This document shows, in pieces, positions 32,955-41,955 of a DNA stretch of 64,000 nucleotides (positions are counted from its first letter, which is position 1; every line of letters begins with the position of its first letter). The DNA lies in contig QOZR01000011.1 in assembly GCA_003576685.1 (NCBI GenBank), forward strand, positions 124,001 to 188,000, read 5' to 3'. The DNA is from Virgifigura deserti (GTDB taxonomy: Bacteria > Pseudomonadota > Alphaproteobacteria > Dongiales > Dongiaceae). Position numbers and translations under genes: made by a program. The notes below the pieces were generated by a model. The model ran no database searches. It was not told the origin of the DNA and saw only the letters and a list, made by a program, of their open reading frames with translations.

Positions 32955-35941
32955 CCGGCTATCGCGTTGCCGGGCGCGGCCGGGTCGATCCCGATGCGCG
33001 CCTCCGTTTCATCTTCGACGGACGGTCCTATGAGGGGCTGCATGGTGACACGCTCGCCTCCGCGCTGCTCGCCAACGGCGTCCATTTCGTCGGCCGCTCC
33101 TTCAAGTACCACCGGCCGCGCGGCATCATGTCGGCCGGTGTGGAAGAGGCGAACGCGCTGGTCGGCGTCGATCGGGGCAGGGGGCGCTACACCCCGAACA
33201 CCCGCGCCACCGTTCTCGAACTCTATGACGGCCTCACGGCGGAAAGCCAGAATTACTGGCCCTCGCTGCGGTACGACATCGGTGCGGTCAACGACATCGC
33301 CGCGCCCCTGATTCCGGCTGGCTTCTACTACAAGACCTTCAAGTGGCCTGCCTCGTTCTGGAACAAGGTTTACGAGCCGGTCATCCGCCGCTCCGCGGGC
33401 CTTGGCCGCGCGCCGACGGCACCGGATGCGGACCGCTATGCCAGCCGCTTCGCACATTGCGACGTGCTGATCGTCGGTGCCGGGCCCGCCGGCCTTGCCG
33501 CGGCGCTCACCGCCTCGGAAAGCGGGGCGCGGGTGATCCTGGCCGATGAGAACCCGGAAATCGGCGGTTCGCTGCTGTCCGACCCGGCGGTGCAGATCGA
33601 CGGGAAGGACGCGTGGAACTGGCTGGAGGAGGCGCGGGCCACGCTGGCGGGGCGCGCCAATGTCACCCTGCTGACCCGGACGACGGCGATCGGCTATTAT
33701 CACCAGAATTTCCTCGGCCTCGTGCAGCGGCTGACCGATCACCTGCCGGCCGCCGCATCATCGTTGCCGCGCGAGCGGATGTGGAAGGTGCGCGCGGCGC
33801 AGGTCGTCCTGGCGCAGGGGGCGATCGAGCGGCCGCTGGTCTTCGACGGCAATGATCGGCCGGGCGTCATGCTGGCGGGGGCGGGACGGAGCTTTCTCAA
33901 CCGTTACGGTGTCAAGGTCGGCAACCGCGTGGCCGTCGTGACGGTCCATGATTCGGCCTATCTCGCCGCCTTCGATCTGGCGCGCGCCGGTGCCGGTGTC
34001 GCGACGATCGTCGATCTGCGGCGCAACCCGCGGGCGGCGCTGCTGGCGGAGGCTCGGTCGCTGGGCATCGAGGTGCTGAGCGGCTGGACGGTGACCGCGA
34101 CCAAGGGTCGGGCACGGATTGCGGAGATCCGCGTCAACCCGGTCGACCAGAACGGGAAGGTCGGGGCCGCGCGGATGATCGGCTGCGATGCCCTGCTGAT
34201 GAGCGGCGGGTGGACACCGAGCGTCCATCTCTTCTCGCATAGCAAGGGCGCGCTGGACTGGCGCGAGGATCTACAGGCTTTCGTGCCGGGAGCACCGAAT
34301 GAAGCCGTCCGCTGCGCTGGCGCCGGCAACGGGACCTTCGGCCTTGCCGCGGCGCTCGCCGAAGGCGCTGCGGCCGGTGCGGCGACTGCGGGCAGCGCCG
34401 GCACCCCGACCGTCTTCAGCGTGGACGGCGAAGCGCCGTTCAGCGGCGTCTATTTCCGCGAACTGCCGACGGATCGCGACCCGACACGCGCCAAGGCCTT
34501 CATCGATTTCCAGAACGATGTGACCGCCAAGGACATCCGGCTTGCCGTGCGCGAGGGGTTCCGCTCCATCGAGCATGTGAAGCGCTATACGACGAACGGC
34601 ATGGCGACCGACCAGGGCAAGACCTCGAACATCAACGGCCTGATGATCGCTGCCGATGCGGTCGGCAAGCCGGCGCCGGAAGTCGGCCTGACGACGTTCC
34701 GGCCGCCCTATACGCCGACGACCTTCGGGGCGTTCGTCGGCTACAGCCGCGATGCCCATTTCGAGGTGGAGCGCAAGACGTCGATCGATTCTTGGGCCGA
34801 AGCCAATGGCGCGGTCTTCGAGCCGGTCAGCCTGTGGCGGCGCGCTTGGTATTTCCCGCGGTCGGGCGAATCCATGCACGAGGCGGTGGCGCGGGAATGC
34901 CGCGCGACGCGCCGGTCGCTCGGCATCTTCGATGCCTCCACCCTTGGCAAGATCGAGGTGGTTGGGCCGGATGCCGCGGAGTTCATGAACCGCATGTACA
35001 CCAATGCCTGGACGAAGCTCGCGCCGGGGCGCTGCCGCTATGGCCTGCTGCTGGGCGAGGACGGCTTCATCCGCGACGACGGCGTGATCGGCCGGCTGTC
35101 GGATGAGCGCTTCCATGTCACGACGACGACCGGCGGCGCCGCGCGTGTGCTCGCGACGATGGAGGACTATCTCCAGACCGAGTGGCCGGACCTCAAGGTT
35201 TGGCTGACCTCGACGAGCGAGCAGTGGGCCGTCATCGCCCTCAACGGTCCCAATGCGCGCAAGGTCCTAGAGCCGCTCGTGCAGGGCATCGATCTCAATG
35301 GCGAGGCCTTTCCGCACATGGCGGTGCGCGAGGGCAAGATCTGTGGCGTTCCCACCCGCCTTTTCCGGGTGAGTTTCACTGGCGAGCTCGGCTTCGAGGT
35401 CAATGTCCCTGCGCGCTTTGGCCTGTCGGTTTGGAAGGCGCTGATCGAGCAGGGACGACCATACGATATCACGCCCTATGGCACGGAAACCATGCATGCG
35501 CTGCGCGCCGAGAAGGGTTTCATCATCGTCGGCCAGGATACCGACGGCACCGTGACGCCGCATGACGCCGGGATGAGCTGGGCGATCGGCAAGACGAAGC
35601 CGGATTTCGTCGGCAAGCGCTCGCTGGCGCGGCCGGACATGCAGGATCCGAAGCGTAAGCAGCTGGTCGGCCTCCTGACGGAAAAGCCGGAAACGGTGCT
35701 GGAGGAGGGGGCGCAGATCGTCGACGGCCCGTACGCAGCCGTGCCGATGCCGATGATCGGCCACGTCACCTCCAGCTACCACAGTGAAACGCTCGGCCGC
35801 TCGATCGCCTTGGCCCTGATTCAGGGCGGGCATGGCCGGAAGGGCGAGACCGTCTACGTGCCGATGCCGGGTGCCATGCATAAGGCGACGATCACCGACA
35901 CCGTCTTCGTCGATAAGGAGGGAGCGAAGCTCAATGTCTGA
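32951..35941 (+). CDS. soxA: Sarcosine oxidase alpha subunit
   Basis: A 996-residue large subunit. The N-terminal region (RFIFDGRSYEGLHGDTLASA, FKYHRPRGIMSAG) is the ferredoxin-like plug. Next is an NAD/FAD-type Rossmann domain with VLIVGAGPAGLAAALTAS, and after about residue 580 an aminomethyltransferase (GcvT-like) domain ending ITPYGTETMHALRAEKGFII and TPHDAGMSWAIG. That domain passes the methyl-derived formaldehyde to tetrahydrofolate, giving 5,10-methylene-THF. Complete and of normal length. Confidence 0.96.
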   Translation: MTGYRVAGRGRVDPDARLRFIFDGRSYEGLHGDTLASALLANGVHFVGRSFKYHRPRGIMSAGVEEANALVGVDRGRGRYTPNTRATVLELYDGLTAESQNYWPSLRYDIGAVNDIAAPLIPAGFYYKTFKWPASFWNKVYEPVIRRSAGLGRAPTAPDADRYASRFAHCDVLIVGAGPAGLAAALTASESGARVILADENPEIGGSLLSDPAVQIDGKDAWNWLEEARATLAGRANVTLLTRTTAIGYYHQNFLGLVQRLTDHLPAAASSLPRERMWKVRAAQVVLAQGAIERPLVFDGNDRPGVMLAGAGRSFLNRYGVKVGNRVAVVTVHDSAYLAAFDLARAGAGVATIVDLRRNPRAALLAEARSLGIEVLSGWTVTATKGRARIAEIRVNPVDQNGKVGAARMIGCDALLMSGGWTPSVHLFSHSKGALDWREDLQAFVPGAPNEAVRCAGAGNGTFGLAAALAEGAAAGAATAGSAGTPTVFSVDGEAPFSGVYFRELPTDRDPTRAKAFIDFQNDVTAKDIRLAVREGFRSIEHVKRYTTNGMATDQGKTSNINGLMIAADAVGKPAPEVGLTTFRPPYTPTTFGAFVGYSRDAHFEVERKTSIDSWAEANGAVFEPVSLWRRAWYFPRSGESMHEAVARECRATRRSLGIFDASTLGKIEVVGPDAAEFMNRMYTNAWTKLAPGRCRYGLLLGEDGFIRDDGVIGRLSDERFHVTTTTGGAARVLATMEDYLQTEWPDLKVWLTSTSEQWAVIALNGPNARKVLEPLVQGIDLNGEAFPHMAVREGKICGVPTRLFRVSFTGELGFEVNVPARFGLSVWKALIEQGRPYDITPYGTETMHALRAEKGFIIVGQDTDGTVTPHDAGMSWAIGKTKPDFVGKRSLARPDMQDPKRKQLVGLLTEKPETVLEEGAQIVDGPYAAVPMPMIGHVTSSYHSETLGRSIALALIQGGHGRKGETVYVPMPGAMHKATITDTVFVDKEGAKLNV

Positions 35942-36515
35942 TCCTGGACTGATGGTAGCGAGCCAATACCGCCCGCTACCTGAGCGACCTTCTGAGATCG
36001 ACGGAGGAGGGGTGCTGCGGCTCGCGATGCTTCCCGACTGCGCCCGTTTCGTCCTGCGGATCGCACCGGCCGATATGGCGGCGGCCGGCCAGGTCTTCGG
36101 CCTCGCGTTGCCGGAAGCAATCGGTGCGGTGGCTGAGGCCGATGGCCGGCTGGCCTTGAAGCTCGGCCCCGATGAATGGCGGCTCCATGCCGCCGAGAGC
36201 GACGGCGCGGAAATCGCCGCCCGGTTCGCGGCAGAGCTCGGCACCACGCCGCATAGCCTCGTCGATATCAGTCACCGCGAGATCGGCATCGAGGTGAGCG
36301 GGACGGCGGCGCTCGACGTGCTTACGGCGCTCTGTCCGCTCGATCTCGCCGCGCGGCCCGTCGGTTCGGGGACACGCACCGTCTTTGATCGCGTGGAAGC
36401 CGTGGTCCTGCGGCAGGCCGAGAACCAGTTCCGGCTGGAGGTCTGGCAGTCCTTCGCACCATTCCTATACTCGCTTCTCGAGATCGTCGGGCAGGAGGTC
36501 GAGGCCGGTCTCTGA
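35934..36515 (+). CDS. soxG: Sarcosine oxidase gamma subunit
   Basis: A 193-residue small subunit. It shows the family's LKLGPDEWRLHA, LVDISHREIGIEVSGTAALD and LTALCPLDLAARPVG segments, with QLEVWQSFA-type end RLEVWQSFAPFLYSLL. Overlaps soxA by eight bases and completes the four-gene operon. Confidence 0.92.
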   Translation: MSDPGLMVASQYRPLPERPSEIDGGGVLRLAMLPDCARFVLRIAPADMAAAGQVFGLALPEAIGAVAEADGRLALKLGPDEWRLHAAESDGAEIAARFAAELGTTPHSLVDISHREIGIEVSGTAALDVLTALCPLDLAARPVGSGTRTVFDRVEAVVLRQAENQFRLEVWQSFAPFLYSLLEIVGQEVEAGL

Positions 36516-36605
36516 GTGCCGCAAGGGCGCTCACGGCTTTGCCGCTTGCATCCGATCGACGCCGACCGTTCCATAGCAGGCGGCGCAGCTTGATAGGGCC
36601 AACCC

Positions 36606-37982
36606 ATGTTCCTGAGCGTTCTCGACATCTTCAAGATCGGCATCGGGCCGTCCAGTTCCCATACGATGGGGCCGATGGTCGCCGCGGAGCGCTTCCTGAC
36701 CGATCTGGCCACGCTTGACGGGCCGCCGGCGCGTATCCGCGTCAGTCTGCACGGCTCATTGGCATTCACCGGCAAGGGGCATGCCTCCGACCAAGCCGTG
36801 ATGCTCGGGCTCTGCGGCGAGACGCCGGACCGGATCGACCCCGATGCCGCGCCGGCGATCTTGGCCGAACTGGCAGAGAAGAAGCGGCTTCTCGCGCCCG
36901 GGCACGAGGAGGTTGCCTTCGACCCGGAAGCCGACCTGGTCTTCGACTACGGCCCGCCCTTGCCGGGGCACGCCAACGGCATGATCTTCCAGGCGCTTGA
37001 CGAGAACGGAGCCTGCCTGCTGCGGCGCGTCTACTATTCCATCGGCGGCGGTTTCGTGGCGGACGAGGGGGAGCTTTCAAACCTGACTGCTGGGCCGGCG
37101 CGCAGCGATCCGGTTCCCTATCCCTTCGCCAGCGCACGGGAAATGCTCGAGATGGGCCGGCAGTCCGGCCTTTCGATCGCCGAGATGAAGCGGGCGAACG
37201 AGCAGGCGCGCCATCCCGGCCTCGATCTGGATGCTGCGCTCGATCACATCTGGGATGCGATGAGTCGCTGCATGGAACGGGGCCTCGGCCAAGCCGGGAC
37301 CCTGCCGGGCGGGCTATCTGTCAAGCGGCGGGCCAGCAGCATCTATGAAAAGCTGCGGTCCGAGCAGGGGCAGAATGCGCTGCAACCGCATCGCCTGATG
37401 GACTGGCTCAGCGTCTATGCCATGGCGGTTAATGAGGAGAATGCCGCCGGCGGGCGAATCGTTACGGCCCCGACCAATGGTGCGGCCGGTGTGGTGCCGG
37501 CGGTGATCCGCTACTATCTCGATCACTGCATCGGCGCGGGTCCGGCGGGTCTCCGGACCTTCCTGCTGGTCGCGGCGGCGATCGGTGGAATCATCAAGTG
37601 CAACGCCTCCATCTCCGGCGCCGAAGTCGGCTGTCAGGGCGAGGTGGGCTCGGCCTCCGCGATGGCGGCGGCCGGCCTCGCGGCAGCGCTTGGCGCCACG
37701 AACGAGCAGGTGGAGAATGCGGCCGAAATTGCCCTGGAGCACCATCTCGGCATGACCTGCGACCCGATCGGCGGGCTGGTTCAGGTCCCCTGCATCGAGC
37801 GCAACGCCCTCGGCGCGATCAAGGCGGTGACGGCCTCATCCCTGGCGCTGCGCGGTGACGGCAAGCACTTCGTTGCGCTCGACCACTGCATCGAAACGAT
37901 GCGTCAGACCGGCCTCGACATGAACGAGAAATACAAGGAAACCTCGACCGGCGGTCTGGCCGTCAACGCCCCTGCCTGCTGA
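36606..37982 (+). CDS. sdaA: L-serine ammonia-lyase (iron-sulfur type)
   Basis: Converts L-serine to pyruvate and ammonia using a [4Fe-4S] cluster. The 458-residue single-chain form has the beta-domain start FKIGIGPSSSHTMGPMVAAE and the alpha domain with APTNGAAGVVPAVIRYYLDH, KCNASISGAEVGCQGEVGSA and LGMTCDPIGGLVQVPCIERN, which supply the cluster cysteines. After soxG by 90 bases, it completes a path from sarcosine through glycine and serine (with GlyA, not here) to pyruvate. Confidence 0.96.
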   Translation: MFLSVLDIFKIGIGPSSSHTMGPMVAAERFLTDLATLDGPPARIRVSLHGSLAFTGKGHASDQAVMLGLCGETPDRIDPDAAPAILAELAEKKRLLAPGHEEVAFDPEADLVFDYGPPLPGHANGMIFQALDENGACLLRRVYYSIGGGFVADEGELSNLTAGPARSDPVPYPFASAREMLEMGRQSGLSIAEMKRANEQARHPGLDLDAALDHIWDAMSRCMERGLGQAGTLPGGLSVKRRASSIYEKLRSEQGQNALQPHRLMDWLSVYAMAVNEENAAGGRIVTAPTNGAAGVVPAVIRYYLDHCIGAGPAGLRTFLLVAAAIGGIIKCNASISGAEVGCQGEVGSASAMAAAGLAAALGATNEQVENAAEIALEHHLGMTCDPIGGLVQVPCIERNALGAIKAVTASSLALRGDGKHFVALDHCIETMRQTGLDMNEKYKETSTGGLAVNAPAC

Positions 37983-38191
37983 GCAGCCGGGTGCTGCCTG
38001 TATTCTCCCTCGACGAGGGCGGCTGATTCGCCTCAAGCCGCCTCCGAGACGAGGAGCCGCACCCGGCCGGGCGACGGGCGGCGATCGTCGTTTCGGATCA
38101 TATTACTGTCGAAAGCCGTCATGCGCGTCAGTCGGGCGCGGTCGAGACTTCCGGATAGATCCGCCGGGACACTCGCCATGTAGGAGGAATC

Positions 38192-39352
38192 ATGCAGCTT
38201 GGCCTGACAACGGAACAGCAAATGCTCGTCGACAGCGTCCGCCGCTTCGTCGAAGCCGAGCTCGTTCCCTATGAGGAGGAGGTCGAGCGGACGGATCACG
38301 TGCGGCCGGAATTGATCCGGCAGATCCGGGAGCGGGCGCTCGCCAGCGGCTTCTACGCGGCGAATATGCCGGAGGAACTGGGCGGCGGCGGGCTCGATCA
38401 CGTCAGCCTCGCACTCGTGGAACGGGAACTCGGCCGCACCGCCTTTGCGCTCCAGTACGCCGTCGCGCGGCCGAGTAACATCCTGCGTGCCTGCAAGGGC
38501 GATCAGGTGGAGCGCTATTTGCTGCCGACGATCCGTGGCGAGCGGGTCGAATGCCTGGCGATGACCGAGCCGAACGCCGGCTCTGACCTCCGGTCCATGC
38601 AGACCCGGGCCGTCCGCGAGGGCGAGGACTATGTCATCAACGGGACGAAGCATTTCATCAGCTATGCCGACGTTGCGGATTACATCATTCTGTTCGCGGC
38701 CAGCGGCGTCGAGGACACGCCGAAAGGCCAGAGGAAGCTGATCACCTCGTTCCTGGTGGATAAGGATACGCCCGGCCTCGAAGTGCGGATGGGCTCGCGA
38801 TCCGTATCGCATCGCGGTTTCCATCATTGCGAGCTCGTCTTCAGCAATTGTCGCGTGGGCGTCGGCCAGATTCTGGGCGAGGAACATCGCGGCTTCGACG
38901 TCGCCAACGAATGGCTCGGCGGCACGCGCCTGACGGTCGCGGCGCAGTGCATCGGCCGCGCCCGGCGGGCGCTCGAGATGGCAACCGAATGGTCAGCCAC
39001 GCGGCGGCAGTTCGGCCAGCCGATCGGCAAATTTCAGGGCACGAGCTTCAAGCTTGCAGACATGTTGACCGAAGTGACGGCGGCCGAGCTTCTGGTCCTG
39101 CGGGCCGCGTGGAAGGCCGACCAGGGCACCGCCGCCGACGAGGACTTCGCCATGGCGAAGCTCTATGCCACCGAGATGCTTGCCCGCGTCACGGACCATG
39201 CCGTGCAGATCTTCGGCGGGATGGGTCTGATGGAGGAGCTGCCGATCGAGCGCTTCTGGCGCGACGCACGGGTCGAGCGGATCTGGGACGGCACCTCGGA
39301 GATCCAGCGCCACATCATCTCGCGGGCGCTGCTGCGGCCGCACGGCGCCTAG
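38192..39352 (+). CDS. Acyl-CoA dehydrogenase family protein
   Basis: An FAD flavoprotein of 386 residues. Motifs: CLAMTEPNAGSDLRSMQT for FAD and substrate binding, VINGTKHFISYADVADYIIL, and the ACADS_2-like QIFGGMGLMEELPIERFWRD. The usual base motif YEGTSEIQR reads WDGTSEIQR, so Asp stands where the catalytic Glu is in short- and medium-chain enzymes. AGGAGG lies 6 bases before the ATG. It converges with a CaiD-like crotonase, which suggests a shared carnitine- or branched-acid-type CoA pathway. Confidence 0.92.
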   Translation: MQLGLTTEQQMLVDSVRRFVEAELVPYEEEVERTDHVRPELIRQIRERALASGFYAANMPEELGGGGLDHVSLALVERELGRTAFALQYAVARPSNILRACKGDQVERYLLPTIRGERVECLAMTEPNAGSDLRSMQTRAVREGEDYVINGTKHFISYADVADYIILFAASGVEDTPKGQRKLITSFLVDKDTPGLEVRMGSRSVSHRGFHHCELVFSNCRVGVGQILGEEHRGFDVANEWLGGTRLTVAAQCIGRARRALEMATEWSATRRQFGQPIGKFQGTSFKLADMLTEVTAAELLVLRAAWKADQGTAADEDFAMAKLYATEMLARVTDHAVQIFGGMGLMEELPIERFWRDARVERIWDGTSEIQRHIISRALLRPHGA

Positions 39353-39366
39353 AGCCTTGTCGGTGG

Positions 39367-40164
39367 TCAGCGCCCTTTGAAGTCGGCCTTGCGTTTCTCG
39401 GCAAAGGCCTTGACGCCCTCCTTCGAATCTTCGGATGCCAGTGCCCGCTCATAGGCCGGCAGGTTGCCGCCGCGGATGAGCTGGAAGGCCTCGCGCAGGC
39501 TGAGCGCCTCAATCTCGCGCAGCGCCTCCTTCAGCGCCTGGATCGTCAGCGGCGCACCCGATGCGATCAGCTCCGCCCACTCACGCGCCTTCGGCATGAG
39601 CTGATCCTTCGGCACGACGGCGTTGACCATTCCGTAACGATGCGCCTCCGCTGCGGTCATGCGGCGGCCGAGGAGAAGCAGCTCGAGTGCGATGTTGTAG
39701 GGCAGGCGCCGTGGGATACGCTGGATACCGCCTGAGTCCGGCAGGATGCCGATCGGCAGCTCGGGCATGGCGAATTCGGCATGATCGGCGGCGATGAGCA
39801 GGTCGCAGGCGATGGCGAGCTCAAACCCGCCGCCGAGGGCGTGACCGTTGATCGCGGCGATGACCGGTTTGTTCAGGTCCCACAACTCGGTCAGGCCGGC
39901 GAACTTGCCCGGACCGTAGTCGAGCTCCCACCACTTGCCCACCTCCTCATTGGCGGCGGCCGCCTTAAGATCCCACCCGGCCGAGAAGATCCGGTCGCCG
40001 GCGGCGGTCACGATGCCGACGCGCAGCTCGGGATCGTCGCGCAGCATGACGAATGCGTCGCCGAGCCGGCGGCTCGCTTCGATGTCGATGGCGTTGACCT
40101 TCGGCCGATCCAGCGTCACCTCAAGAACATGGCCCCGCCGTTCGACCCGCACCCCGTTTGTCAT
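39367..40164 (-). CDS. Enoyl-CoA hydratase/isomerase family, carnitinyl-CoA dehydratase-like
   Basis: A 265-residue crotonase. Oxyanion-hole segments are AAGDRIFSAGWDLKAAA and INGHALGGGFELAIACDLLI; the active-site Glu positions are in FAMPELPIGILPDSGGIQRI. The GWDLKAAA.NE plus DYGPGKFAGLTELWDLNKPV pattern is closest to CaiD (crotonobetainyl-CoA hydratase). The ATG at 40164 (MTNGVRVERRG) gives the normal length; a longer frame upstream adds 30 unlikely residues. No caiB or caiC is in the window, so the carnitine role is unproven. Confidence 0.88.
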   Translation of the reverse strand: MTNGVRVERRGHVLEVTLDRPKVNAIDIEASRRLGDAFVMLRDDPELRVGIVTAAGDRIFSAGWDLKAAAANEEVGKWWELDYGPGKFAGLTELWDLNKPVIAAINGHALGGGFELAIACDLLIAADHAEFAMPELPIGILPDSGGIQRIPRRLPYNIALELLLLGRRMTAAEAHRYGMVNAVVPKDQLMPKAREWAELIASGAPLTIQALKEALREIEALSLREAFQLIRGGNLPAYERALASEDSKEGVKAFAEKRKADFKGR

Positions 40165-40606
40165 GTCTTGTTTCTTCGCTCCCTGTCCTGGCTCTTTTGG
40201 CAGTCCGAAAGGCAATCTCTCGCCAGCATCGTCAATGAAGGTCCGTCGCGCCACTTGCAGGAAACCGACGCACGCCTGATGCTAAGCGACGAAATCTTCG
40301 GTTCGGAGCGGGGGTGATGCTCGCCCTCCTCGTTGATCCATCGAGCATCGGCTTCGAATGCCGGAGATAGAGCCCGAGCGACAGCTGGACCTCGGGCTCA
40401 CCCGTCGCGGCCTGGGTCGTCAGCCCTTCAAGCGAGTGACCGGGTTTGCCCCATGACCTTCCTTGGAATAACATCGCCGCCGGATCACTTCGCAAAGCTC
40501 GACGAGGATGGCCGTGGTGGTGGCGCCGAGGCCGCAGCCCCGCGATCGGTAGAAACGCGCTCGGCGCTGACGGGCGCAGGGATGGAGACAATATTGGACG
40601 AATCTT
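40165..40606. other. 442-bp intergenic region, no gene seen
   Basis: Nothing here reads as a known protein, and no repeat or strong hairpin was found. It separates the minus-strand crotonase from the plus-strand molybdenum hydroxylase operon and must contain both promoters. Some minus-strand frames here might be the remains of an old gene, but they match nothing I know. Confidence 0.4.
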
Positions 40607-41467
40607 ATGCGGTATGAAGCGCCGGAAAGGGTCGAAACAGCGGTGAGTCTGCTGTCGGGCGAGCGCGGGTTGGCGCGAATCCTGGCGGGCGGGACCGACC
40701 TGTTGGTCCAGCTCAAGTCGGGCATGGTCGAGCCCGACCTGATCGTTGACATCAAGAAGATCCCCGAAATGCGTCGGATCGGTGCAGAGAACGGTGGCTT
40801 TCGCATCGGCGCGGCCGTGCCGAGCGCCGAACTCAGCGAGCATCCGGGGATCAGGGCCCTATGGCCTGGTGTGGTTGAGGCGGCCGGGCTCATCGGCTCG
40901 ACGCAGATCCAGGGACGCGCGACCATCGTCGGCAACCTATGTAACGCCTCGCCGGCCGCGGACAGCGTTCCCGCCATGATCGTCGCGGGCGCGATCGCAA
41001 CAGTTGCGGGGCCGCAGGGGCGTCGCGAGCTTCCTGTCGAAGCGATCGCCGCGGGACCCGGCCAAACGTCGCTTGCCAAGGGAGAACTCGTTATCTCCAT
41101 CTTCCTGCCGGGGCGTCCGCCGCGGTCCGGTGACGCCTATCTGCGGTTCATCCCGCGTACCGAGATGGATATTGCCGTTGTCGGTGTCGGCGTCAGCTTG
41201 ACGCTGGGCGAGGACGGGCTGTGCACGGCTGCGCGCGTGGCGCTGGGTGCCGTCGCCGTACGGGCGCTGCTCGTTGACGAGGCGGCAGATGCCCTGATCG
41301 GCACGGCCGTCGACGAGGCGGCGCTCGAGCGTCTGGCTGCGGCCGCATCCGCCGCCTGCCGGCCGATCGACGACAAGCGCGGCACGAAAGAATTTCGAAT
41401 CAAGGTCGCCGGCGTCCTTGCGCGCCGTGCCGCCGAGACGGCGTTAGAACGGGCGAGGAGAAACTGA
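40607..41467 (+). CDS. FAD-binding subunit of a xanthine dehydrogenase/CO dehydrogenase family enzyme
   Basis: The medium (CoxM/CutM-like) subunit, 286 residues. FAD motifs are ARILAGGTDLLVQLKSGMVE near the start and GSTQIQGRATIVGNLCNASPAADS in the middle, matching AGGT/S and TIGG(N) positions. The C-terminal CO_deh_flav_C domain starts around FIPRTEMDIAVVGVGVSLTL. First gene of a four-gene operon; its stop and the next start share one base. Confidence 0.93.
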   Translation: MRYEAPERVETAVSLLSGERGLARILAGGTDLLVQLKSGMVEPDLIVDIKKIPEMRRIGAENGGFRIGAAVPSAELSEHPGIRALWPGVVEAAGLIGSTQIQGRATIVGNLCNASPAADSVPAMIVAGAIATVAGPQGRRELPVEAIAAGPGQTSLAKGELVISIFLPGRPPRSGDAYLRFIPRTEMDIAVVGVGVSLTLGEDGLCTAARVALGAVAVRALLVDEAADALIGTAVDEAALERLAAAASAACRPIDDKRGTKEFRIKVAGVLARRAAETALERARRN

Positions 41468-41955
41468 TGGCTGGACATCACGTCAGCACGACGATCAACG
41501 GCGATGCCTTCGAGTTCGTATGCGAACCGGACGAGACGCTGCTCGACGTCCTGCGCGACCGGCTCTCGCTGACCGGCAGCAAGGAAGGATGTGGTACGGG
41601 CGATTGTGGCGCCTGCTCCGTCATCCTCGATGGCCGTCTCGTCTGCTCCTGCCTCGTTCTCGGCGCCGAAGCCGAGGGACGCACCATCGCAACCATCGAA
41701 GGCATGGCCGATGGCGACCGGCTGCATCCCCTGCAAAGGAAATTCCTGGAGCATGCGGCGTTGCAATGCGGAATCTGCACGCCGGGGATCCTGGTCGCGG
41801 CCAAGGCGCTGCTGGAGAAGCACCCGGACCCGTCCGAGACGGAGATCCGCTATTGGCTCGCCGGCAACCTGTGCCGGTGCACGGGCTATGACAAGATCGT
41901 GAGAGCCGTGCTCGACGCGGCTGCAGAGATCAGGGAGGGACGTGATGCCGCGTGA
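41467..41955 (+). CDS. 2Fe-2S subunit of the molybdenum hydroxylase
   Basis: The small (CoxS-like) subunit, 162 residues, with two [2Fe-2S] sites. The plant-ferredoxin-type site is KEGCGTGDCGACSVILDG plus a later Cys; the helical domain site is ALQCGICTPGILVAAK and LAGNLCRCTGYDKIV. It carries electrons from the Mo site to FAD. Overlaps the large subunit gene. Confidence 0.96.
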   Translation: MAGHHVSTTINGDAFEFVCEPDETLLDVLRDRLSLTGSKEGCGTGDCGACSVILDGRLVCSCLVLGAEAEGRTIATIEGMADGDRLHPLQRKFLEHAALQCGICTPGILVAAKALLEKHPDPSETEIRYWLAGNLCRCTGYDKIVRAVLDAAAEIREGRDAA

